Shown piece after piece: positions 31,839-39,587 of a stretch of 64,000 nucleotides of DNA (position 1 is its first letter; each line of letters starts with the position of its first letter). A program made the position numbers and the translations under genes. The DNA lies in contig NZ_CP054916.1 in assembly GCF_013364155.1 (NCBI RefSeq), forward strand, positions 7,284,001-7,348,000, in the 5' to 3' direction. The DNA is from Streptomyces sp. NA02950. Its GTDB lineage: Bacteria > Actinomycetota > Actinomycetes > Streptomycetales > Streptomycetaceae. The notes beneath the pieces are model-generated. The model made no database searches. It had not been told where the DNA came from and saw only the letters and a program-made list of their open reading frames with translations.

Positions 31839-32487
31839 CACCGCGGAGACCGCCGCCGGGACCGCCGCCCGGCCGCGGGTGCCGCGCTTCACCCCGGCCG
31901 AGCGCTGGATCCACCGCACCACCGCCGTCCTGATGGGCCTGTGCGTGGTCAGCGCGGCCTGTCTGTACCTCCCCGAGCTGGCCGAACTGGTGGGCCGCCG
32001 GGCCCTGGTCGTCACCGTCCACACCTGGTCCGGCATCCTCACCCCCGCCCCGGTGCTGCTGGGCCTCGCCTCCCGCGCGTTCCGGGCCGACCTGGGCCGC
32101 CTCAACCGGTTCGGACCGCACGACCGCCGCTGGCTGCGGGCCGCGCTGCGGCGTGACCACCGGCCCGAAGCGCGCCCGGCGGGCAAGTTCAACGCCGGGC
32201 AGAAGCTGTGGGCGGCGTATCTCGCCGGTGCGGTACTGGTGATGACGGGCACCGGAGTGCTGATGTGGTTCACCGGACTGGCCCCGCTGGTGTGGCGCAC
32301 CAGCGCCACCTTCGTCCATGACTGGCTCGCGCTCTTCCTCGGACTCGTCCTGCTCGGGCACATCGGGAAGGCGCTGGCCGACCCCGAGGCCCGGCGCGGG
32401 ATGCGCACCGGGCGGGTGGATCCGGAGTGGGCGGCCCGGGAGCATCCGCTGTGGGTCCCCGGGTCCGCCGAGGAGCCGCGGCCATGA
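31822..32487 (+). CDS. Cytochrome b subunit (formate-dehydrogenase-gamma-like)
   Basis: A 221-residue membrane protein with four helices. Candidate haem ligands are His in AERWIHRTTAVLMG, VHTWSGILTPA, TFVHDWLALFLG and LLGHIGKALAD. These match the b-type cytochrome of formate dehydrogenase/YedZ-like partners. The ATG at 31822 lies inside the end of the molybdopterin gene, with no separate ribosome site, suggesting coupled translation. It probably passes electrons between the quinone pool and the molybdenum protein. Confidence 0.82.
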   Translation: MTPPPDTAETAAGTAARPRVPRFTPAERWIHRTTAVLMGLCVVSAACLYLPELAELVGRRALVVTVHTWSGILTPAPVLLGLASRAFRADLGRLNRFGPHDRRWLRAALRRDHRPEARPAGKFNAGQKLWAAYLAGAVLVMTGTGVLMWFTGLAPLVWRTSATFVHDWLALFLGLVLLGHIGKALADPEARRGMRTGRVDPEWAAREHPLWVPGSAEEPRP

Positions 32488-32491
32488 GAAA

Positions 32492-32520
32492 CGCCCGGCT
32501 CCCCTGGGGAGAGCCGGGCG
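32492..32520. terminator. Hairpin terminator between convergent genes
   Basis: CGCCCGGCTC (32492-32501) pairs exactly with GAGCCGGGCG (32511-32520) around a nine-base loop. It lies between the cytochrome b stop (32487) and the convergent glycosyltransferase stop (32533). Confidence 0.75.
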
Positions 32521-32532
32521 CCCGCGGTGCGG

Positions 32533-34497
32533 TCAGAGCGCGCAGACCGCCTCCTCCTTGTCCTCCGCCGCCGTGTCCGGCCCCGTGTCCTGCGGGGTGT
32601 CCAGGGCGGTGTCCTGCGGCCTGTTTTTCACGATGCTCACCTTGGCGGGTGCGCACGGGCTGTCCGACCGCGCGGTGGGCACGGCCGGCGCCGCGGGCCG
32701 TCCGCGCCCGCGGCGCAGCACCCCGCCGTACCAGATCGCCACCGGAGCCAGGGAGAGCGCCAGCGCCAGCGAGGCCCAGGTCCGCATCGCCGCGTGCTCA
32801 TGGCCGAAGAAGAACGAGCCGATCAGCGAGGAGCCGAAGACCCCCGCCCACAGCAGATGGATCCGGAAGGTGGACAGCCGGTCGGGGCTGGAGGAGTCTC
32901 CCTTGGGCGTGACCACGAACCGGCTGGTGCGGCGCAGCACCGCGTCGCACAGCGACTTGGCGTAGATCGGGGCGGACAGCGCGGAGAGCAGCATCCCGGC
33001 CAGTCCGCCGGAGCCCTCCGGCTCGTGCGGGGAGACGTTGTGCCGACGGTTCCAGATGTACAGCCCGATCTGGAGCGTCGCCGCGTCGCTGTAGAGCATC
33101 ATCCAGATCTCGGCGGGGATGTGCACCCCGGAGGCGCCCAGCATCAGGAACAGGGCGCAGGACAGCGCGGAGAGCACCCAGTTGAGCGCGGTCATCGGGT
33201 AGTACGTGATCATCAGCGTGTAGTTGAGCAGCTTGCCCGGCGAGAGCGTGAACGGGCCCTTCCAGAACTGCTTGAGCAGGGCCTCGTAGGTGCCCCGGCT
33301 CCACCGCATCTGCTGGGTGAAGAAGTCGGTCCAGGTGCTCGGGCCCTCGCCGACCGCCAGCACGTCCGGGGTGTAGACCGAGCGCCACTTCTTCCTCGTC
33401 ACCGGGTTGCGGTGGCGGTGCAGTTCGAAGCCGGTGGCCATGTCCTCGGTGATCGAGTCGTACAGCCCGCCGATGCTGCGCAGCGCGCTGATCCGGACGG
33501 CGTTGTTGGTGCCCACGAACATCGGGCCGCCGTACGCGTTCCCGGCCCGCTGGATCAGCGCGTGGAACAGGAACTGCTGGCTTTCCGCGGCCTTGGTGAC
33601 CGCCGTGTCGTAATTGCCGTAGACCTGCGGACCGACGACGAACGCCACATCGGGATCACGGAAGTAACCGAGCATGCGCTCCAGGAAGTTGGGCAGCGGA
33701 ACATGGTCGGTGTCCACACACGCCATGAATTCATAATCGTCGCCGTGCGCATCCAGCCAGGCGTTGTAATTCCCGTGCTTGGTCTTCGCCCGGAAACTCC
33801 CCTTCGGCTGGTTCCATTTCGCGATTCCCTTGCGGGAGAAGTGGCGCACACCCAGCCGCGCGCACAGCTCCTTGACCTCCGGGTCGTCCCCCTCGTCGAG
33901 CAGCCAGACGTCCAGCGGCCCGGTGTGCCGGATGCGCACCGCGCCCTCGAGTGTCGCCCGGACCATGGCCAGCGGCTCCTTGCCGGGCACAAAGCTGGTC
34001 AGGAACGCCACCTTGGTGCCGGGCTGCGGTACCACCGGCACCGGATCCCGGGCCACCAGCGTGGCGTGGGCGTTGGAGACCACCGTGAACAGCCGGAAGC
34101 TCTCGATCAGCGCGATCGAGACCAGCATGGTCAGATCCGCCGCGGTCTCCCACAGCGCCACGTGCTCGCGCCGCACCCAGTGGTCCGGGCGCAGCAGCCA
34201 CAGCAGCAGCAGCGCCGAGCACACCGGCGCCGCGCACAGCAGCAGGGCCGCCCGGTACCGGTGCGGCTCCTGGGCCAGCAGACTGCGGGTGCGCACCCGG
34301 TACGGGCGGCCGGCACCGGCTTCCGTCAGCGGGCCCGCCAGCTCGCTGTAGCGCTTGTACTCGTAGACCGTGGCGGGGCGGTGGTGCCCGGTGCCGGAGG
34401 CGGCGCGCGCGGCGGGGGGTGCGGGGTGCGCACGATGTGCGGTGGCGGGCGCATCGGCCTGGTGACGCGTATGTCTGACGGGGATCTGTGCAGGCAT
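32533..34497 (-). CDS. Family 2 membrane glycosyltransferase (cellulose-synthase-like)
   Basis: A 654-residue processive-type glycosyltransferase. The cytoplasmic catalytic part has the substrate Asp residues in LLDEGDDPEVKE and CVDTDHVPLPNF, ITEDMATGFE as the catalytic Asp, and QMRWSRG, the QxxRW motif. Two helices precede the domain and several follow (LNYTLMITYYPMTALNWVLS onward). ATG at 34497 has GGGAG seven bases upstream. It probably builds an extracellular polysaccharide. No galactose-oxidase partner (glxA type) is adjacent, unlike the classic Streptomyces cslA locus. A divergent GT4 gene follows. Confidence 0.87.
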   Translation of the reverse strand: MPAQIPVRHTRHQADAPATAHRAHPAPPAARAASGTGHHRPATVYEYKRYSELAGPLTEAGAGRPYRVRTRSLLAQEPHRYRAALLLCAAPVCSALLLLWLLRPDHWVRREHVALWETAADLTMLVSIALIESFRLFTVVSNAHATLVARDPVPVVPQPGTKVAFLTSFVPGKEPLAMVRATLEGAVRIRHTGPLDVWLLDEGDDPEVKELCARLGVRHFSRKGIAKWNQPKGSFRAKTKHGNYNAWLDAHGDDYEFMACVDTDHVPLPNFLERMLGYFRDPDVAFVVGPQVYGNYDTAVTKAAESQQFLFHALIQRAGNAYGGPMFVGTNNAVRISALRSIGGLYDSITEDMATGFELHRHRNPVTRKKWRSVYTPDVLAVGEGPSTWTDFFTQQMRWSRGTYEALLKQFWKGPFTLSPGKLLNYTLMITYYPMTALNWVLSALSCALFLMLGASGVHIPAEIWMMLYSDAATLQIGLYIWNRRHNVSPHEPEGSGGLAGMLLSALSAPIYAKSLCDAVLRRTSRFVVTPKGDSSSPDRLSTFRIHLLWAGVFGSSLIGSFFFGHEHAAMRTWASLALALSLAPVAIWYGGVLRRGRGRPAAPAVPTARSDSPCAPAKVSIVKNRPQDTALDTPQDTGPDTAAEDKEEAVCAL

Positions 34498-34773
34498 CTG
34501 GGCACTCCCGCGGGGGCTTAGTGGAAGGGAATGTCGCGCCACGATGACCCGGACGTACCACATTCTTCATGTCATCGCGCGAGATGAGAAGGTAACAATC
34601 CCATGGAGCGGAACTGTGGACATCGTATTTTCGGCGCGCCCCGTTGACGGTGCGAAAGACATCCACTCCGACGGCCCATCAGCGCGCGTCTTACGTGATT
34701 TACATTCCGCCGTCTGGCAGGGTCGTCCGGGAATCGAGTCCGCGGAATGCGGAGGATGGGGCGCGACCGCCCG

Positions 34774-35973
34774 ATGAGAGTTCTGCACATCATCTCCCGC
34801 CTCGGCGCGGGTGGCGCCGAGCAGCAACTGAGGCTGTTGCTGCGCCACTTGCCGGTGCGCTGTGACGTCCTCGCCCTCACCGGCCCGGGTGCCACCGCCC
34901 ACGGCATCCGGGCGGACGGCACTCCCGTCACCCATCTGCCCCCGGGCGGGGGCGAACCCGGATGGAGCGCGCTGCCCTCGCTGGTGCGCATCATCCGGTC
35001 CGGCGGTTACGACGTGGTGCACACCCATCTGTACCGGGCCTGTGTGCTGGGGCGGGCCGCCGCCCGGCTGGCGGGGGTCCGGGCGGTGATCGCGACCGAG
35101 CACGCCCTGGGGGAGCGGCAGATCGACGGCCGTCCGCTGACCGCCGGTGTCCGCGCCCGCTATCTGGCCACCGAGCGGCTGGGAGCGGCGACCGTCGCCG
35201 TCTCGGCCGCCGTCGCCGACCGGCTGCGCGCGTGGGGGGTGCCCAACCAGCGCATCCATCTGGTGCCCAACGGGATCGACGCCCGCCACTTCCGCTTCTC
35301 TCCCGCCGCCCGCACCGCCGCCCGCGCCCGGCTGGGCATCCCCGAACGGGCCTTTGTGGTGGGCGGGGTGGGGCGGCTGGTCGCGGGCAAGCGCTTCGAC
35401 ACCGCGCTGCGGGCCGTGGCCGAACTGCCCGGGGCCCGGCTGCTGCTGGTCGGCGAGGGCCCGCAGCGGGCCGCGCTGGAGGATCTGGCGGCCCGGCTCG
35501 GGGTGGCCGGGCGGGTACGGCTGCTGGGCGAGCGCGACGGGGCGGTGGCCCCGGCCGACGACCGGCCCGCGGGGCTGCCCGGGCTGCTGGCCGCCATGGA
35601 TGTGCTGGTCTCCCCGTCCGCCGAGGAGGCGTTCGGCCTCGCGGCCCTGGAAGCGGTGGCCGCCGGGCTGCCGGTGCTGCACACCGTCTGCCCGGCGCTG
35701 GAGGAACTCCCGGCGGGCGCGGCCCCCGGCGCCCGCCGGATCGGCCCCGGCGCCGCCGGTCTGACCGAGGGCCTGCGGGAACACGCCGCGGCGGGCCCGC
35801 GCCGGTTCCCGGTGCCGGACGTGGTCGACCGCTATGACATCGCCCGGGGCGCCCGGCGGCTGATGGACCTCTACGACCGCGCCACCAGCTGCGGTCCGGA
35901 CGGCTGTCTGCGGGTGCCGCCGGTCAGTCTGCGGATGCCGCAGCGTGGTGAGCGCGGTGCTCCCGCGGGCTGA
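34774..35973 (+). CDS. Family 4 glycosyltransferase
   Basis: A 399-residue GT-B protein. It begins MRVLHIISRLGAGGAEQQLR and has VVHTHLYRACVLG, VVGGVGRLVAGKRFDTALRA and the nucleotide-sugar site SPSAEEAFGLAALEAVAAG. It transfers a sugar from an activated donor to a lipid or polysaccharide. The start at 34774 follows the conserved N-terminus; ATG at 34747 or 34756 in the same frame is possible because GGAGG lies at 34751-34755. It is divergent from the GT2 gene over a 276-base spacer with no other feature seen. Its last 50 bases overlap the end of the AraC gene. Confidence 0.85.
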   Translation: MRVLHIISRLGAGGAEQQLRLLLRHLPVRCDVLALTGPGATAHGIRADGTPVTHLPPGGGEPGWSALPSLVRIIRSGGYDVVHTHLYRACVLGRAAARLAGVRAVIATEHALGERQIDGRPLTAGVRARYLATERLGAATVAVSAAVADRLRAWGVPNQRIHLVPNGIDARHFRFSPAARTAARARLGIPERAFVVGGVGRLVAGKRFDTALRAVAELPGARLLLVGEGPQRAALEDLAARLGVAGRVRLLGERDGAVAPADDRPAGLPGLLAAMDVLVSPSAEEAFGLAALEAVAAGLPVLHTVCPALEELPAGAAPGARRIGPGAAGLTEGLREHAAAGPRRFPVPDVVDRYDIARGARRLMDLYDRATSCGPDGCLRVPPVSLRMPQRGERGAPAG

Positions 35974-36874
35974 CGCCCCGTTCGCGTTTGAACGCGGCGC
36001 TGAGCGCGAAGGCGCTGCCGTAGCCGACCCGCCGGGCCACCGATCCGAGGGTGGCGTCCGGGTCCCGCAGCAGATCGGCGGCGAGGGCCAGCCGCCAGCC
36101 GGTCAGATACGCCATCGGCGGTTCGCCCACCAGCGCGGCGAAGCGGCGGGCCAGCGCCGCGCGGGAGACCCCGGTCTTCGCGGCCAGCCCGGCCACCGTC
36201 CAGGGGTGGGCCGGATGGTTCTGCAACAGCCGCAGCGCGGGGCCCACCACCGGATCGCCCAACGCCCGGTACCAGGCCGGGGCATCGGCCTCCGGCCGGG
36301 AGAACCAGGCCCGCAACACCGAGATCAGCAGCAGGTCCAGCAGCCGGTCCAGGACCGCCTCCTGCCCCGGCTCGTCCTTGACGATCTCCTCCGCCAGCCA
36401 GGGCATCAGCGGGCAGTCCCACTGCTCCGCGGGCAGCACCAGCAGCGGTGGCAGCGCGGCCGGCAGCCGCCCGCTGATCTCCCCCTCCAGCGGATAGCTG
36501 CCGATGAGCATGGTGGCCGAGCCGTCCGGGCTGTTGCCCCAGGTGCGGACGCCGAGCGCCATCGTCTCGGCCAGGTCCTCGCCCTCGGCCGTACGGCACA
36601 CCTCACCGGGCAGGATCCAGGCCCGCGGCGCGGTGGCCGGATCGTCGGCGACCGTGTACGCGTCCGGGCCGCGCGCGATCGCGACGTCCCCCGCGCGCAG
36701 CCGCAGCGCCGCGCCGGTGTCCGGCACCACCCATGCCTCGCCGCGCGCCATGGTCATCACACACAGCGGGGCCCGGTCCTCGATCCGCACCGACCAGGGC
36801 GGCTCCATCACCGCCCGGAGCAGAAAGGCCCCCCGGGCCCGCGGTCCGTCGAGCAGACTCGCCAGAGCGTCCAT
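35924..36874 (-). CDS. AraC-family regulator with cupin sensor
   Basis: A 316-residue regulator. The N-terminal half is a cupin-like sensor (PWSVRIEDRAPLCVMTMARG, DVAIARGPDAYTVADDP). The C-terminal half has two helix-turn-helix units: WTVAGLAAKTGVSRAALARR, and ATLGSVARRVGYGSAFALSA followed by FKRERGVSPREHR. ATG at 36874. It is divergent from the NmrA-like gene across 110 bases, so that gene is the probable target. Its 3' end overlaps the convergent GT4 gene by 50 bases. Confidence 0.87.
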   Translation of the reverse strand: MDALASLLDGPRARGAFLLRAVMEPPWSVRIEDRAPLCVMTMARGEAWVVPDTGAALRLRAGDVAIARGPDAYTVADDPATAPRAWILPGEVCRTAEGEDLAETMALGVRTWGNSPDGSATMLIGSYPLEGEISGRLPAALPPLLVLPAEQWDCPLMPWLAEEIVKDEPGQEAVLDRLLDLLLISVLRAWFSRPEADAPAWYRALGDPVVGPALRLLQNHPAHPWTVAGLAAKTGVSRAALARRFAALVGEPPMAYLTGWRLALAADLLRDPDATLGSVARRVGYGSAFALSAAFKRERGVSPREHRAHHAAASAD

Positions 36875-36984
36875 GCGGACAAGCCTAGACGCTGACGTAT
36901 GGAGCCGAGCTTCTGGGCCATGGCCCGTCTCAGACCACGGCAGTTGACTGTCCGTATGACACAGAACAGCGATACCCGGACCCC

Positions 36985-37812
36985 GTGAACCCCACCCGGC
37001 CCGTACTGGTGCTCGGCGGCACCGGCAAGACCGGCCGCCGGGTGGCGGAGGCACTGACCCGCTCCGGAGTGCCGGTGCGGATCGGCTCCCGCTCCGGCGA
37101 GGTGCGCTTCGACTGGGAGGACCGCACCACCTGGGCGCCCGCGCTGCGCGGTGCGGCCGCCGCCTACCTCACGTACTACCCCGACATCGGCGACCCGGGC
37201 GCCGCCGCCGTCATCCGGGCCGTGGCCGAGGAGGCGGTCGCGAGCGGCGTACGGCGGCTGGTGCTGCTGTCGGCCCGCGGCGAGGACGCGGCACTGCCCG
37301 CCGAGCGGGCGGTGGCGGTGCCCGGCGCCGAGTGGACCGTCATCCGGGCCAGTTGGTTCTTCCAGAACTTCGACGAGGGCATACTGCGGGACGGGGTGCT
37401 CGGCGGCGAGATCGTCTTCCCCGCCGGGGATGTCAAGGAGCCGTTCGTGGACGCCGGGGACATCGCCGAGGTCGCGGCCGCGGCCCTGACCGGGGACGGC
37501 CACGCGGGCCGGATCTACGAGGTCACCGGACCCCGGCTGCTGACCTTCGCCGAGGCGGCGGCGGAGCTCGCGGCGGTCACCGGTCGCGCGGTGCGCTATG
37601 TGCCGGTCTCCGCCGAGGAGTACGGGGCGGCGCTGGCGGAACACGGGCTGCCGGGGGAGCTGGTGGCGTTTCTGACCGAGCTGTTCGCCACTCTGCTGGA
37701 CGGGCGCAACGCCCATCTGGCCGACGGTGTCCAGCGGGTCCTGGGCCGTGCGCCCCGGGACTTCACCGAATGCGCCCGCGAGGCCGCGGCGAGGGGGGCC
37801 TGGGCCACATGA
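36985..37812 (+). CDS. NmrA-like NAD(P)-binding oxidoreductase
   Basis: A 275-residue atypical short-chain dehydrogenase. VLVLGGTGKTGRRVAEALTR is the cofactor loop, followed by VPVRIGSRSGEVRFDWED. ASWFFQNFDEGILRDG and the absence of the usual Tyr-x-x-x-Lys pair fit the NmrA/azoreductase-like group that senses or reduces quinones. It is the divergent partner of the AraC gene and probably under its control. GTG at 36985 has little ribosome site, so it may be a short-leader message. Confidence 0.85.
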   Translation: MNPTRPVLVLGGTGKTGRRVAEALTRSGVPVRIGSRSGEVRFDWEDRTTWAPALRGAAAAYLTYYPDIGDPGAAAVIRAVAEEAVASGVRRLVLLSARGEDAALPAERAVAVPGAEWTVIRASWFFQNFDEGILRDGVLGGEIVFPAGDVKEPFVDAGDIAEVAAAALTGDGHAGRIYEVTGPRLLTFAEAAAELAAVTGRAVRYVPVSAEEYGAALAEHGLPGELVAFLTELFATLLDGRNAHLADGVQRVLGRAPRDFTECAREAAARGAWAT

Positions 37813-38056
37813 GGCCACCGCGTCCGGCCCGGCCGTGAGCGGAGGCGGTCTGGCAGCTTCCTGAAATGATCATTGCCGGGGTGTGCGGAGTGCGGATAGA
37901 CAAGGGCGGGAACCGCTTCCCGGTCGCACGGAGCGCGGTTCCCGCGGCGTTCCTCGGCCCCCTGACGGAACGTCCGATGGCGGAGGTCCGGCAATCTCCC
38001 CCCAGCCGTGCCGGGCCTCCGCCGATCACCGATGGCCGATCACCGATACGGGGGTG

Positions 38057-39028
38057 TCAGCCCGCCACCCGCAGCACCAGCTTGCCGCGGGTGCGGCCCT
38101 CCTCCAGCCGCCGGTGCGCGTCGGCGGCCCGGTCCAGCGGCAGGACGTCCTCGACCTCGACCGCCACCGCACCGGCGTCGATCAGCTCGGCGATCCTGGT
38201 GAGCGCGGGGCCGTCCGGCTCCACCAGGTAGGGGAAGGCGCGGAAACCCCGGGCCTCGGCGCGCTCGATCAGCTCGGGGGAGACACCCGAGGGCACCGCC
38301 ACGATCCGGCCGCCGGGGCGCAGCGTCTCCAGCGAACGGGTGCTGGTGCTGTCGATGTCGTCACCGATCAGGTCCACCACCACATCGACATCGCGGACCG
38401 CCTCCTCGAACCGGACGGCGGTGTAGTCGACCAGTTCGTCGGCGCCCAGTTCGCGCAGCCAGTCGTGCTTGGCGGCGCGCGCGGTGCCGATCACATGGGC
38501 GCCCAGGTGCTTGGCGAACTGGACCGCGAAGTGGCCGACGCCGCCCGCCGCCGCATGGATCAGCACCCGCTCACCGGGCCGGACCTGCGTGGTGTCGGTG
38601 AGGATCTGCCACGCGGTGAGCGCGGCCAGCGGCACCGCGGCGGCCCGCTCGTGGCCGAGGCTCCTCGGCTTGCGGGCGAAGTGCCGGGAGGGCGCGGTGA
38701 CGTACTCGGCGTAGCCGCCCGCGGCGCGCGGGAACCACGGCATGCCGTACACCTCGTCCCCCACCGCCAGGGTGTGGACCCCGAAGCCGGTCTCCTCGAC
38801 CACCCCGGAGACGTCCCAGCCGAGAACGAACGGCGGCTCGCCCAGGACCCCGGCCATCCCGCCACCGGCCCGGGTCTTGTGGTCCACCGGGTTCACCCCC
38901 GCGGCCACGACGCGCACCAGCACCTCGGTGGGCAGCGGCTCGGGCCGGGGCACCTCCACCGGACGCAGCACCTCCGGGCCGCCGAACTCGTCCTGGCTGA
39001 TGGCTCGCATGGAAGGTGATGCGGACAC
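38057..39028 (-). CDS. Zinc-type quinone oxidoreductase (MDR family)
   Basis: A 323-residue reductase: MRAISQDEFGGPEVLRPVEV near the N-terminus, VAAGVNPVDHKTRAGGG, the cofactor loop LIHAAAGGVGHFAVQFAKHL, and a C-terminal EGRTRGKLVLRVAG. I start at GTG 39028, which has GAGGAGG five bases upstream, so six residues precede the MRAIS Met at 39010. It is divergent from the HxlR regulator. Such pairs detoxify quinones or electrophiles under HxlR control. The 37813-38056 spacer holds only a 13-bp direct repeat, GCCGATCACCGAT at 38021 and 38035. Confidence 0.87.
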   Translation of the reverse strand: MSASPSMRAISQDEFGGPEVLRPVEVPRPEPLPTEVLVRVVAAGVNPVDHKTRAGGGMAGVLGEPPFVLGWDVSGVVEETGFGVHTLAVGDEVYGMPWFPRAAGGYAEYVTAPSRHFARKPRSLGHERAAAVPLAALTAWQILTDTTQVRPGERVLIHAAAGGVGHFAVQFAKHLGAHVIGTARAAKHDWLRELGADELVDYTAVRFEEAVRDVDVVVDLIGDDIDSTSTRSLETLRPGGRIVAVPSGVSPELIERAEARGFRAFPYLVEPDGPALTRIAELIDAGAVAVEVEDVLPLDRAADAHRRLEEGRTRGKLVLRVAG

Positions 39029-39063
39029 GGGTCCTCCTCGGAAAACGCGGGCATCTCGAACGT

Positions 39064-39098
39064 CCTGAACGCATGCCCTGAACGCATGCCCTGAACAG
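39064..39098. repeat. 13-bp direct repeat in divergent promoter
   Basis: CCTGAACGCATGC at 39064 and 39077, with a third start CCTGAACAG at 39090, between the quinone oxidoreductase and the HxlR gene. It could be a repeated regulator site or slippage. Confidence 0.75.
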
Positions 39099-39145
39099 TG
39101 GCCAGAAGCTACCCAGTCGCCCGTAGTTACCCGCAAGGGCTCCTG

Positions 39146-39160
39146 CTTCCCTTTGGGAAG
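39146..39160. promoter_or_regulatory. Palindrome, candidate HxlR operator
   Basis: CTTCCC-TTT-GGGAAG, a perfect 6+3+6 inverted repeat 32 bases before the HxlR start at 39193. On the other strand it reads TACTTCCCAAAGGGAAG, reminiscent of the TACTT...AAGTA sites of HxlR/YodB-like proteins. Confidence 0.55.
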
Positions 39161-39192
39161 TATCCACGTCAGTGCCGCGCCAGGAGCGTCCC

Positions 39193-39567
39193 ATGACCAC
39201 CAACTGTGACTCGGGCCGTCATGATCCGCACGATGTCTACGCCGCGCAGTGTCCCTGCCGCGAGGTGCTCGACCTGCTCGCCAACAAGTGGTCGGCGCTG
39301 GCGATCGGCGCGATGGAGGGAGGGCCGCAGCGGTTCGGGGTGCTCCAGCGGCGGTTGCAGGGGGTGAGCCCCAAGGTGCTCACCCAGACGCTGCGCCGGC
39401 TGGAGGACGCCGGATTTGTGGACCGTACCGTCTATCCGGCCGTCCCGCCGCATGTCGAGTACGAGCTGACCGCGCTCGGACGCAGTGTCTCCGAGCCACT
39501 GGGGCAACTGCGCGGCTGGGTCGAGGAGCACCTCGACGACATCGGCCCGACCCGCCGCGCGGTCTGA
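39193..39567 (+). CDS. HxlR-family transcriptional regulator
   Basis: A 124-residue winged-helix protein. CPCREVLDLLANKWSALAIG carries the family's N-terminal Cys pair in CPC and the KW motif, and RFGVLQRRLQGVSPKVLTQT and LRRLEDAGFVDRTVYP are the recognition helix and wing. AGGAG lies six bases before ATG 39193, which is preferred over GTG 39172. HxlR proteins sense electrophiles, often through a thiol. The divergent quinone oxidoreductase is the likely target. Confidence 0.88.
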   Translation: MTTNCDSGRHDPHDVYAAQCPCREVLDLLANKWSALAIGAMEGGPQRFGVLQRRLQGVSPKVLTQTLRRLEDAGFVDRTVYPAVPPHVEYELTALGRSVSEPLGQLRGWVEEHLDDIGPTRRAV

Positions 39568-39587
39568 CGCGGCGGCCTGCGCGGGGG

